Assembly (NCBI GenBank): GCA_963545035.1
Contig: CAUUHU010000018.1
Location: forward strand, 1 to 14,084
Source of the DNA: Nanogingivalis sp963545035
GTDB lineage: Bacteria; Patescibacteriota; Saccharimonadia; Saccharimonadales; Saccharimonadaceae
Length of the DNA stretch: 14,084 nt
Reading direction: 5' to 3'
Below, one piece after another: positions 1-6,814 of the stretch. The notes under the pieces are model-generated. The model saw only the letters and a list, made by a program, of their open reading frames with translations, was not told the DNA's origin and ran no database searches. Position 1 is the stretch's first letter. Each line of letters starts with the position of its first letter. The position numbers and the translations under genes were made by a program.

Positions 1-32
1 GGTTGTGGTTGTGGTTGTGGTTGTGGTTGTGG
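1..32. repeat. Hexanucleotide microsatellite (GGTTGT)n encoding Pro-Gln repeats
   Basis: Five perfect GGTTGT units plus GG start the window. On the minus strand they are CCACAA units, read in the kinase frame as (Pro-Gln)5. The run is cut by the window edge, so its full length is unknown. A 6-bp unit keeps frame, so slippage would change tail length without breaking the protein. Confidence 0.9.
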
Positions 33-1475
33 GGTTGTTTGAGCAGTAGGGGCTAACATAACCTCTCCGGTTTGTACGGGTTGAGTTTGAGGGCCTTGAG
101 CTTCGTTAGATTTTTCTGGAATAACTGGCTGCTCAATTGGAGCTGAAATAGGTTGATTGATTGTCGTCTCGATATCTGGATGTTCTGTCGCTTCATCTTG
201 AAGAATCGCGTTAATATCGCGATCGGCTTCCTCGATTTCGCGCTGATTGCGCTTTTGTTCAATTTTTTGGTGCTCTTCGGATTTTTTGACATCTTCTTTC
301 GCCTTTAAAGATTCAGCATTTTCACGAGTGATTCGAGGTAGTTTTACAGTAAAGACGCTTCCCTTTTTGTACTCACTTTCAACGGTTAGTTTGCCACCAA
401 TTGACTCGGTTAGTTTTCTTGATAAGAATAATCCTAACCCTGTGCCATTAATTTCACGCGTTTCAGAATTGTCTACACGATAAAATTTTTGGAACAAATG
501 CGGAAGATCTTCAGCGGGAATACCAATTCCACTATCTTTAACAGAAATTTGAACACTGTCATTGTCGCCAGTTACATTTACAGCAACTGTTCCGCTAGGT
601 GTGTATTTTATTGCATTTTCGAACAAATTATTTAAAACTTCATGCAAATGGTCGCGGTCTGCATGGATAAAGAAAACTGGCATGATTGTTTTTTCGCCTG
701 TTACGTTATGGTCTGGCATAAAGATATATTCCAAACCTTTATCTTCTGCTTTCGGTTTTAAGCCTTCCCAAATACCTCGCGCAAATTCTGTTGCATCTAA
801 AACAACAGGCTCGTTTTTTAATCGACCATCTTCTGCTTTTGTGATATCTAATAAATCTTGGAATAGCTGTCCGAGGTGTTGAGTATTTTCGTGCGCTTTT
901 TCAAGAAAAGATTTTGCACGGGCATCAATTGTGGCGGTTGCTGGGTTTAAAGCAAGTCCAAGATAACCTTCAATGCTAGCAACAGGCGTTCGCATTTCAT
1001 GGCTGGCGGTTGAAATAAATTCAGCTTGTTCTCGGTTGTCGCTTAGTTCTTTCGAAATATCACGAAAAACCACAACTACACCAGAATTAGAGCCGCCAAT
1101 TGAATTAACTGCTAAAAAGATTGGTGTAATTTTTCCGCTCTGAGTTTTAAGAAACAAATCTCGTGTTGTAAAGTTTTCGTTAGTGCGTAAAACGCGATTA
1201 ACCGGATTCGAAATATCCAACATCTCAGCGCCATCATTGTTGGTAATTTTTAAAACCGAGTTAAAAACCAACCCGGCGGCATCACTTCCACTCCAGCCAG
1301 TAATTTGTTCTGCAGCTGGATTGATAGCTAAAATATTACCCTTTTGATCGACAGCTAAAACGCCATCGTCTACAGCATCTAAAATTGCTTTTCCGTCACC
1401 CAAAAAACTACTCGAAGTATTTTTCGAAACTTTTTCTCCCGATTTTTCATTAAAAATATTTTTTAAGTTAAACAT
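1..1475 (-). CDS. PAS-domain sensor histidine kinase (partial, C-terminus off window)
   Basis: A leftward frame stays open from the ATG at 1475 to the window edge, giving about 491 residues and no stop. An AAGGAAG Shine-Dalgarno lies 7 nt before the ATG. Residues ~27-135 form a PAS domain. The HisKA region follows, with the phosphoacceptor H157 in STASHEMRTP. The HATPase_c domain has the N box (NNLFENAIKYTP, ~279-291), G1 (DSGIGIP, ~312-318) and G2 (GTGLGLFLSRK, ~342-352). I see no signal peptide or membrane segment, so it is probably a cytoplasmic kinase sensing an internal cue or a partner. After the ATPase domain, from ~377, comes an unusual tail of at least 115 residues: a charged Lys/Glu-rich stretch (~388-430), then a Pro/Gln-rich segment ending in Pro-Gln repeats. 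No response regulator is visible; it may lie beyond the left edge. Kinase assignment is certain; the signal and target are unknown. Confidence 0.95.
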   Translation of the reverse strand, partial: MFNLKNIFNEKSGEKVSKNTSSSFLGDGKAILDAVDDGVLAVDQKGNILAINPAAEQITGWSGSDAAGLVFNSVLKITNNDGAEMLDISNPVNRVLRTNENFTTRDLFLKTQSGKITPIFLAVNSIGGSNSGVVVVFRDISKELSDNREQAEFISTASHEMRTPVASIEGYLGLALNPATATIDARAKSFLEKAHENTQHLGQLFQDLLDITKAEDGRLKNEPVVLDATEFARGIWEGLKPKAEDKGLEYIFMPDHNVTGEKTIMPVFFIHADRDHLHEVLNNLFENAIKYTPSGTVAVNVTGDNDSVQISVKDSGIGIPAEDLPHLFQKFYRVDNSETREINGTGLGLFLSRKLTESIGGKLTVESEYKKGSVFTVKLPRITRENAESLKAKEDVKKSEEHQKIEQKRNQREIEEADRDINAILQDEATEHPDIETTINQPISAPIEQPVIPEKSNEAQGPQTQPVQTGEVMLAPTAQTTPQPQPQPQPQ

Positions 1476-1497
1476 AGCCCACTTCCTTAATGTAAAT

Positions 1498-1526
1498 AGT
1501 TTAACATAATCACTTTCAAAAATCAA
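1498..1526 (-). promoter_or_regulatory. Candidate promoter of the histidine kinase
   Basis: On the minus strand, TTGATT (1526-1521) is 17 bp from TAAACT (1503-1498), with TGT directly before the -10 (extended -10). The predicted leader is ~16 nt and contains the AAGGAAG Shine-Dalgarno. The -10 is a weak match; confidence rests on the exact spacing and on the same layout at the other promoters here. Confidence 0.5.
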
Positions 1527-1550
1527 TAAAAAAGCGAGTATTTAACTCGC
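1525..1550 (-). terminator. Rho-independent terminator of the GNAT gene
   Basis: On the minus strand the hairpin GCGAG-TTAAATA-CTCGC (1550-1534) is followed by TTTTTTATT. It starts 7 nt after the acetyltransferase stop codon and separates that gene from the kinase promoter. Confidence 0.8.
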
Positions 1551-1556
1551 TCTGTT

Positions 1557-2447
1557 TTAATATAATTTCACAACTACCACATCGCAGCAGTGCAAATTAT
1601 TTTTGAAGTTCTGGTAATAAAAATTAATAATTTTGTTGTGAACTTCTTTATAGTATTCTGAATCTTCAGAATCTTCAGAATTGCCTTCTAAGTCATGATC
1701 AAAAATTTTCAAAATCACTTTCTTGATATGATCGATGAATTTTTTCATACGCTGTTTTTTTGCGTCATCAAGGGTAGCGTCTATCTCGGCTAGCTTATCT
1801 AGGAGTGATTGCTTAACTCTGCTCAACTCTTCTTGAGAATTAAATGCCTCAATGAGTGAACATAATTCCCTTTTTTGAAGCTCAAGATCCATTAAATAGA
1901 TCGCGCGTTGATCTCGGCAAATTGTTCGACAAAGATTGAATGCATAATCTGGAACGATTTCTGCAGCGTTCAAAACTTCACCGTCTTTTAAAACCTCGCC
2001 GTCATAATCATTTACTGCAAATGAACGGGGCGATTTTGTGTTTAAGAATGCATAGGCGCCGTCAATTTTAGGCTGAGCTTCGGCCCATTCGTCAATTTTA
2101 TGAACCAAGTAGCTAGCGCAACCTTGATTTTGATAATCTTCGAGCGTGAACATTGAACCAATTTCACCAAGATACTGACGAAAAGAATTCGGTTGTGGCT
2201 TCATCATTGAAGCAGAAGCGATAACCTTATCGGTTTTCTCGTCAAAAAGCAACGCAACGCAAGTTTTTTCCATAATGTCATCTGGTGACATATCCAAAAC
2301 TGTATCATCTTGCTTTGTTAGGTTTGAAAGCCATAATGCAATTTCGCCTTGTTGATCTAAACCTAGATCATGCAAGAAATAAAACGACCATTCGTCATTT
2401 TCAATTTTTTGCATAACATTTAAGATACCTCTATCCTTAATTTTCAT
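1557..2447 (-). CDS. GNAT-family N-acetyltransferase with long C-terminal extension
   Basis: The product has 296 residues. The N-terminal half (~15-145) looks like a GNAT fold: a strand VALLFDE (64-70), then KVIASASMM (74-82), GEIGSMFT (94-101), and the acetyl-CoA pyrophosphate-binding motif A as YQNQGCAS (105-112) with the Q-x-x-G-x-A spacing. This is followed by a helix and the strand GAYAFLN. The substrate cannot be told. Residues ~185-250 are helical and charged, perhaps a coiled coil. The tail has an acidic EDSEDSE repeat and ends with a Cys-Cys pair in a hydrophobic strand. The start at 2447 is set by a perfect AGGAGGTGG Shine-Dalgarno; an in-frame ATG 11 codons later has none. It is a single-gene unit with its own promoter and terminator. 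The extension is unlike typical GNATs of 150-180 residues. Confidence 0.75.
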   Translation of the reverse strand: MKIKDRGILNVMQKIENDEWSFYFLHDLGLDQQGEIALWLSNLTKQDDTVLDMSPDDIMEKTCVALLFDEKTDKVIASASMMKPQPNSFRQYLGEIGSMFTLEDYQNQGCASYLVHKIDEWAEAQPKIDGAYAFLNTKSPRSFAVNDYDGEVLKDGEVLNAAEIVPDYAFNLCRTICRDQRAIYLMDLELQKRELCSLIEAFNSQEELSRVKQSLLDKLAEIDATLDDAKKQRMKKFIDHIKKVILKIFDHDLEGNSEDSEDSEYYKEVHNKIINFYYQNFKNNLHCCDVVVVKLY

Positions 2448-2498
2448 TTTTCCACCTCCTGAGTGATTTTTTCTTTCGAAAATCGAATAGATTTTGTA

Positions 2499-2527
2499 AT
2501 TATATCATATTTTTCACTAAAAAGCAA
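2499..2527 (-). promoter_or_regulatory. Promoter of the GNAT gene
   Basis: On the minus strand TTGCTT (2527-2522) is 17 bp from a perfect TATAAT (2504-2499), with TGA directly before the -10 (extended -10). The predicted leader is ~44 nt and ends in the strong AGGAGGTGG Shine-Dalgarno. A TTTCGAAA palindrome lies in the leader (2474-2481). Confidence 0.75.
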
Positions 2528-2542
2528 GCAGAAAAAACTAAA

Positions 2543-2569
2543 ATAAAAACCGCCCTTCTGATAAAGGCG
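2543..2569 (-). terminator. Terminator of the small basic protein gene
   Basis: On the minus strand the hairpin CGCCTTT-ATCAG-AAGGGCG (7 bp with one G-U; 2569-2551) is followed by GTTTTTATTTT. It begins 12 nt after the small gene's stop. A-tracts on the other side give it partial bidirectional character. Confidence 0.8.
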
Positions 2570-2581
2570 ATTTTTAAAAAA

Positions 2582-2707
2582 TTATTTTGCGGCCAAAGCT
2601 GCTGCAATTCGTTCGCGGCGTTTTGCTTCGCGGCGTTTTTCGATTTTTAGTTTTGCGCGCAAAGCTCGTTTGCGGTCTGCTCCGTGCCAACTTTTATGTT
2701 TAGCCAT
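2582..2707 (-). CDS. 41-residue highly basic helical protein, function unknown
   Basis: The ATG at 2707 opens 41 codons ending in TAA. The N-terminus reads MAKHKSWHGADRK and the C-terminus RERIAAALAAK. It has 8 Lys, 8 Arg and 4 acidic residues (net about +12) and no Cys. From ~10 onward it should be one amphipathic, Arg/Lys-rich helix. It is a real gene by signals: a consensus promoter at 2746-2774, a GAAAGGAA Shine-Dalgarno 4 nt before the ATG, and a hairpin terminator right after the stop. Size and charge resemble small ribosomal or RNA/DNA-binding proteins. I do not recognise it as bS21, bTHX or bL36, so a ribosome- or nucleoid-associated role is only an inference. It is short enough to be missed by gene callers. 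Confidence 0.8.
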   Translation of the reverse strand: MAKHKSWHGADRKRALRAKLKIEKRREAKRRERIAAALAAK

Positions 2708-2745
2708 CTATTTCCTTTCGTTAAAAAATAAAACAATTCTAAATA

Positions 2746-2774
2746 ATTATAGCATACTTATTCGAGAATTTCAA
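2746..2774 (-). promoter_or_regulatory. Strong promoter of the small basic protein gene
   Basis: On the minus strand TTGAAA (2774-2769), exactly 17 bp, then a perfect TATAAT (2751-2746), with TGC directly before the -10. The predicted leader is ~31 nt. This is one of the best promoter matches in the window. Confidence 0.85.
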
Positions 2775-2783
2775 ACTCTCAAG

Positions 2784-3458
2784 CTACTTTCCGTAAACAA
2801 TTCTTGAAACATTTTGATAATAGGTTTGAACTGCATGGTGAAAGTTTCGAAGTTCGGCGCCTTTTAGTTCAAAATAATGTGGGCCAGCCTCTACTTTTAT
2901 CACTTGATCTTTTCGAAGTTCATACCTAGTTGTATTCTGGTGAATCTTTCGCTTTCCATCGATCCATTCTTCGTGATAAATCCAAGAGTTATGGTCTAAC
3001 ACAAAAAACTCGCGTCGAGTTCCATGCAAAATCGGTCCAAAAATTTGCGCACCAACTTTACTTTCAAGATCAATTAACGCTCGAGAAATGTCTTGCGGAT
3101 TTTTCTTGAACTGATTAAAAAGATATTTATAATAAAGCTGGTTGCTTTCGTGCTTTCTTGCTTTTTTTAGGAAAGATTTTCTAGTATATTTAAAGTGTGT
3201 ATTTCTAATTTCTTCCTCCGCAATATTTCGAAGGTATAAGATTTGTGCACTTTTTGCAAACATTTCATCAAAAATGTTAACTTGTTGTGTTCTTTGTCTT
3301 TGCGGTAAAGCGGTCTTTTGAATCTGTTTAACGGGTTTTAAAGGCATTTGTTTTGGTAAATCGTAGGCAATTTTTATTTTTGGCTTTTCTAAAACTGGCT
3401 CTTTGGGAGCTTCTGAAAAATACGGAATTTGGTATAAACTTTTGTCAGAATTGTTCAT
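2784..3458 (-). CDS. Unknown 224-residue protein with Pro/Lys-rich N-terminus
   Basis: I do not recognise this family. The N-terminal ~60 residues are Pro/Lys/Gln-rich and probably disordered. Residues ~62-125 are helical and basic. The C-terminal ~90 residues look like a compact alpha/beta domain: GAQIFGPILHGTRREFFVLD, then WIYHEEWIDGKRK, then VIKVEAGPHYFELKGAELRNF and a closing helix. It has no Cys, signal peptide or membrane segment. The start at 3458 has a GAGG element 8 nt upstream and an excellent promoter 24 nt upstream. It is a monocistronic unit ending in TAG, with no clear hairpin after it. The promoter lies in the short gap after tatD, so expression is independent of that gene. Probably a lineage-specific cytoplasmic protein; function unknown. 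Confidence 0.85.
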   Translation of the reverse strand: MNNSDKSLYQIPYFSEAPKEPVLEKPKIKIAYDLPKQMPLKPVKQIQKTALPQRQRTQQVNIFDEMFAKSAQILYLRNIAEEEIRNTHFKYTRKSFLKKARKHESNQLYYKYLFNQFKKNPQDISRALIDLESKVGAQIFGPILHGTRREFFVLDHNSWIYHEEWIDGKRKIHQNTTRYELRKDQVIKVEAGPHYFELKGAELRNFHHAVQTYYQNVSRIVYGK

Positions 3459-3482
3459 TTTTTTGCCTCTAAATATGTCTCA

Positions 3483-3511
3483 ATTCTAGCATATTTTTAT
3501 ATTTTTGTCAA
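3483..3511 (-). promoter_or_regulatory. Consensus promoter of the unknown 224-residue gene
   Basis: On the minus strand a perfect TTGACA (3511-3506) is 17 bp from TAGAAT (3488-3483), with TGC before the -10. The leader should be ~17 nt. Confidence 0.85.
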
Positions 3512-3524
3512 TAGGACGAAAATG

Positions 3525-4307
3525 TTAGATATTGAATAGTTCTTCGGTGTTTTTAGATGTAATTTTGGCAACTTCTTCGGCTGAAATTTGCCGTTTTTCT
3601 GCCAAATCTTCAACCACTAATTTTGAAAATGCGGGTTGATTCGGCTTTCCGCGTTTTCCCCTTGGCGCTAAGAACGGCGAATCGGTTTCAATTAACATTT
3701 TCGAAAGCGGAATACTGGCAAACATTTCTAGCTCTTCTGGCTTTTTTACAAAAGTAGAAATACCATTCACGCCAATGAATAAATCTCGTTTTAGAGCTTC
3801 GTTTAAATTCTCTTTTGAATCCGTAAAAGAATGCAAAACGCCACGGATTTTACCCTTTTTCGAAACTTCATCAAAAATTGGCCAAAAATCCACAAAAGCT
3901 TCACGAACATGAAAGCTTACTGGCAAGTTTAGTTTTTGCGCAAGTTCAAGTTGGGCTTTTAAGATTATTTTTTGTGCTTCACGGTTTGAATTTTCATAAA
4001 AATAATCAAGTCCAATTTCGCCAATTGCTACAACCTTTGGTTTTTTTGAAAGCTGTTCGAGCTCTGTGATTAATTCTTTTGGATTATATTTTTCGGCTTC
4101 ATGTGGATGAACGCCAATTGCCGAGAAAAGCTCAATTTTATTAGAATTTTCGATTGCGAAATCTACTGCAAGTTTTGAATTTTCAAGATTTTCGCCAATA
4201 CAAATTGCTTTCGAAATTTTAGCGTTTTGCATGTTTTCGAAAACTTCATTTTGCGGAATTGGGAAATCCTTATCATGAATATGACAATGCGAATCAATAA
4301 TTTTCAT
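3525..4307 (-). CDS. tatD: TatD-family metal-dependent deoxyribonuclease
   Basis: The 260-residue length fits the family. The TIM-barrel metallohydrolase ligands are all present: the H7-x-H9 pair in DSHCHIHD, E97 in GEIGLDY, H133 in SFHVRE, H159 in LHSFTDS and D209 in IETDSPFLAP. The family comprises Mg-dependent 3'-5' exonucleases/DNases acting in DNA repair and turnover; it is cytoplasmic. The start at 4307 is conserved in form (MKIIDSHCH) and preceded by an AAAGGAT Shine-Dalgarno. It lies 50 nt after metG on the same strand. No convincing promoter is seen in that gap, only a hairpin, so co-transcription with metG is likely. metG-tatD adjacency is a conserved bacterial arrangement, which supports the call. 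Confidence 0.95.
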   Translation of the reverse strand: MKIIDSHCHIHDKDFPIPQNEVFENMQNAKISKAICIGENLENSKLAVDFAIENSNKIELFSAIGVHPHEAEKYNPKELITELEQLSKKPKVVAIGEIGLDYFYENSNREAQKIILKAQLELAQKLNLPVSFHVREAFVDFWPIFDEVSKKGKIRGVLHSFTDSKENLNEALKRDLFIGVNGISTFVKKPEELEMFASIPLSKMLIETDSPFLAPRGKRGKPNQPAFSKLVVEDLAEKRQISAEEVAKITSKNTEELFNI

Positions 4308-4314
4308 TTTATCC

Positions 4315-4349
4315 TTTCGAAAAGTTGAAACCTCAGCATTGAGCCGAGG
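4315..4349 (-). terminator. Hairpin between metG and tatD (attenuator or partial terminator)
   Basis: On the minus strand CCTCGGC-TCAAT-GCTGAGG (4349-4331; 7 bp with one G-U) begins 8 nt after the metG stop. It is followed by TTTCAACTTTTCG, an interrupted U-run. It could be a weak terminator that lowers tatD relative to metG, or an RNA-stability element. No promoter is seen between it and tatD. Confidence 0.45.
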
Positions 4350-4357
4350 TTCTTTGG

Positions 4358-5881
4358 TTATTTTTTAGATTGCTGCTTATTTTGCGCTGCTGTAATTTTT
4401 GCGGCACGTGGATCTTCAGTTTTAATATAAATCTTTGGGAAAAGCAGTCCAATTTCTTCGTCACGAATTACGCCGCTACCAAAAATTGTTTGGAGTTTTT
4501 CGGCTGTGTCGGGCATAAAAGGTTTAAGCATTTCACCAATCTGAAGAAGCCCTGAAACTGAGTGCGCAAGAACTTCCGCTAAGTGATTTTCTTCGTCTTT
4601 ATCTTCTTTTGCTTTTTTAGCAATCTCCCAAGGTTTTACACCTTCGATATATTGATTGTGTGCACGGACCAATCCCCAAGCTTCATCAATGGCTTTATTG
4701 AATTCCAAGCCTTTCATATAGCTGTTGTAGGTGTGGCGGTCGTGTTCATCGCGAGGAATTTCACCAATCACACCAGATTGATAGCGTTTAACCATGTTTG
4801 CTACACGTGAAGCTAAGTTTCCTAAATCATTACCTAGTTCGTTATTGTAAGCATTTTCGAATTTCTCCCAAGTGAAATCACCGTCATCTTGAGTGGCAAC
4901 GTGGCGTGAGAAATAATATCGAAAAGCATCCAACCCGTAATTATCGATAATTTCATTTGGATCAACCACATTTCCGATAGATTTGCTCATTTTTACGCCG
5001 TTGCTTGAAATGTGACCATGAACTAATAGGGTTTTAGGTAGAGGTAATCCGAGACCAAGTAACATTGCTGGCCAAATTCCAGCATGAAAACGCAAAATAT
5101 CTTTACCGATAACTTGTACGTTTGCAGGCCAGAAATCTTCCCATTCAGGAATGTCAGGATAGCCAATAACGGTTAAGTAGTTTGCCAAGGCATCAATCCA
5201 AACATACATAATTTGCTCTGGGTCGCCAGGAACTGGAATTCCCCAGGTTAGATTCTTTTTTGGTCGTGAAATCGAAACATCTTCAAGTCCACCCTTCAGA
5301 AAGTTTAAAAATTCTTTCTTGCGATATTCTGGAACGATCTTCATTCGATCGGTTTCAATCGCTTCAATAATTTTTGGAGTAAATTCTGAAATTCGCAAGT
5401 AATAGTTTTCTTCCGAAAGTCTTTCGAAAGGTTTTTGGTGGTTCGGGCAAACTCCATGTGATTCGGCCACTTCTTTTTCAGTGTAAAAGCTTTCGCAACC
5501 CGTACAATACCAGCCCTCATAAGTATTTTTATAGATATAAGGCTGAAGTTTCATCCAGATATACTGTGAAGCTCCAACGTGATGTGAATCTGTTGTTCGG
5601 ATAAAATCCGTATAGGTTGTTTTCATTTTATCCATCAAATTTTTGAAATTCTGAACAGTTCCATCAACATATTCTTGTGGAGTTAAGCCGTTTTCGGCTG
5701 CTTTTTCGGCAATTTTATTACCGTGTTCATCTGTTCCAACTTGAAAACGAACTTCGTTTCCCTGCTGTCGTTGGTATCTTGACCAAATATCGGCAATTAA
5801 ATAATCGAGCGCATTACCAATATGCGGTGCACCGTTTGCGTAAGGGATTGCGGTTGTGATATAGAGTTTTTTCTTTGTCAT
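4358..5881 (-). CDS. metG: Methionyl-tRNA synthetase
   Basis: This class I synthetase charges tRNA-Met and is 507 residues from the ATG at 5881. The HIGH motif is PHIGN (19-23) and the KMSKS motif is at 297-301. A single zinc knuckle has C126-x2-C129 and C145-x2-H148. The conserved blocks GTDEHG (49-54), YVWIDALANY (226-235) and FHAGIWPAM (265-273) are intact. The anticodon-binding helical domain fills the C-terminal third; no extra C-terminal tRNA-binding (EMAP-like) domain is present. The frame is open a further 13 codons upstream, but that segment overlaps the -10 box, so the 5881 start next to MTKKKLYITTAIPYANG is preferred. There is no Shine-Dalgarno, and the TSS is only ~4 nt upstream. 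tatD follows 50 nt downstream. Confidence 0.97.
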   Translation of the reverse strand: MTKKKLYITTAIPYANGAPHIGNALDYLIADIWSRYQRQQGNEVRFQVGTDEHGNKIAEKAAENGLTPQEYVDGTVQNFKNLMDKMKTTYTDFIRTTDSHHVGASQYIWMKLQPYIYKNTYEGWYCTGCESFYTEKEVAESHGVCPNHQKPFERLSEENYYLRISEFTPKIIEAIETDRMKIVPEYRKKEFLNFLKGGLEDVSISRPKKNLTWGIPVPGDPEQIMYVWIDALANYLTVIGYPDIPEWEDFWPANVQVIGKDILRFHAGIWPAMLLGLGLPLPKTLLVHGHISSNGVKMSKSIGNVVDPNEIIDNYGLDAFRYYFSRHVATQDDGDFTWEKFENAYNNELGNDLGNLASRVANMVKRYQSGVIGEIPRDEHDRHTYNSYMKGLEFNKAIDEAWGLVRAHNQYIEGVKPWEIAKKAKEDKDEENHLAEVLAHSVSGLLQIGEMLKPFMPDTAEKLQTIFGSGVIRDEEIGLLFPKIYIKTEDPRAAKITAAQNKQQSKK

Positions 5882-5891
5882 ACTGCTTATA

Positions 5892-5920
5892 ATTATATCA
5901 TATATTGGCAGCGAACACAA
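5892..5920 (-). promoter_or_regulatory. Promoter of metG giving a near-leaderless mRNA
   Basis: On the minus strand TGA-TATAAT (5900-5892) is a full extended -10. A weak -35, TTGTGT (5920-5915), sits at 17 bp. Only 10 nt separate the -10 from the ATG at 5881, so the leader should be ~3-4 nt, without room for a Shine-Dalgarno. Confidence 0.7.
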
Positions 5921-5938
5921 AAAGATTGAGCAAAAGAC

Positions 5939-6814
5939 TTATCGATTGAAAAATAATTTTGAAATTTTTAGCCAATCGTTAATTTTTAGATCTTGCGCGC
6001 GTAGGTCTGGCGAAATTCCACAAGCTTCTAGAATTTCAGCGGATTTTTCTTTTGAAATTGCAAGATTAGCACTCAGGCTTTTCGAAATTTTTTTGCGTTT
6101 TGCGGCGAAACCAGCTTTAACAATTCGAAATAATTCTTTTTCGGAAATCTGGCAGTTGTTTTCGAGGTTAAATTTATCGATCAGATTTTGTTCTCTAGCT
6201 CTTAAAATAACCACTTGCGAATCAACTTTTGGTGGTGGTGTAAAAAACTCTCGCTCAACAATTTGGCCAAGTTCGGCATTTGCATAAATTTGTGAAGCGA
6301 TCGCCAAAATGCTTAGATCTCCAGGTTTTGCGCAAATTCGCTCAGCTACTTCTTTTTGAACTAAGAGCGCAGCAACACTCGGTTTATTGTTGCTCGTGAG
6401 TAACTTTTCGATAATTTTTGAAGTAATGTAATATGGCACATTTGCGGCAACTTTATAATTTTTTGGTAATTTTGAAAGATCAAAGTCTAAAAAATCCGCA
6501 TTTTGAACGGTGAGATTCTTGCCCGGAAATTGTGCTGGTAGTTTTTTTGCTAAGTTTTCATCAAACTCAATCGAAAGAACTTTACCCGTATCGCCAGCGT
6601 ATCTTAAAAGTGAAGAAGTTAGTGTTCCAAGGCCGGGGCCAATTTCAAGCACGAAATCGCCATTTTTGATTTCTGCTTCTTCGGCGATTCCATCCAAAAT
6701 AAATCTATCGCGCAGCCAGTGTTGCCCGAGAGATTTATTATTTTTTAGATTTGAACCTTCTCTTTTTTTAGATTTTTTTTGACTAGATTTCTGATTAAAA
6801 TTTAAGTTTGCCAC
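5939..6814 (-). CDS. rsmA (ksgA): 16S rRNA (adenine1518/1519-N6)-dimethyltransferase
   Basis: It dimethylates two adjacent adenines in 16S helix 45 during small-subunit maturation. The 291 residues include a basic N-terminal extension (~1-25) before the typical NNKSLGQHWLRD (25-36). The SAM motif I is VLEIGPGLGTLT (55-66), the acidic motif is SIEFD (81-85), motif IV is NVPYY (125-129), and FFTPPPKVDS (190-199) is the family signature. The C-terminal RNA-binding helical domain is complete. The start is a GTG at 6814 whose G is also the last base of the upstream gene's TAG (TAGTG overlap). No other start precedes the conserved region, so translational coupling with the rpfB-like gene is likely. 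Residues 106-127 match the Erm-like protein at 12733-13473 almost exactly. Confidence 0.96.
   Translation of the reverse strand: MANLNFNQKSSQKKSKKREGSNLKNNKSLGQHWLRDRFILDGIAEEAEIKNGDFVLEIGPGLGTLTSSLLRYAGDTGKVLSIEFDENLAKKLPAQFPGKNLTVQNADFLDFDLSKLPKNYKVAANVPYYITSKIIEKLLTSNNKPSVAALLVQKEVAERICAKPGDLSILAIASQIYANAELGQIVEREFFTPPPKVDSQVVILRAREQNLIDKFNLENNCQISEKELFRIVKAGFAAKRKKISKSLSANLAISKEKSAEILEACGISPDLRAQDLKINDWLKISKLFFNR

Noticed and set aside
1..32. Tandem repeat as the start of a CRISPR-like array
   Set aside because: It is a 6-bp coding microsatellite with no spacers, in frame with the kinase tail.
247..882. Plus-strand open frames opposite the histidine kinase
   Set aside because: They mirror the conserved kinase frame and have no initiation signals of their own.
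2764..2780. GAGA...TCTC inverted repeat after the 224-residue gene as a terminator
   Set aside because: There are only 4 base pairs and no T-tract; it overlaps the next promoter's -35, so it is probably chance.
5882..5920. Extended metG start 13 codons upstream (MCSLPIYDIIISS-)
   Set aside because: The extra segment overlaps the -35/-10 promoter elements, and the family's conserved N-terminus begins at the ATG at 5881.
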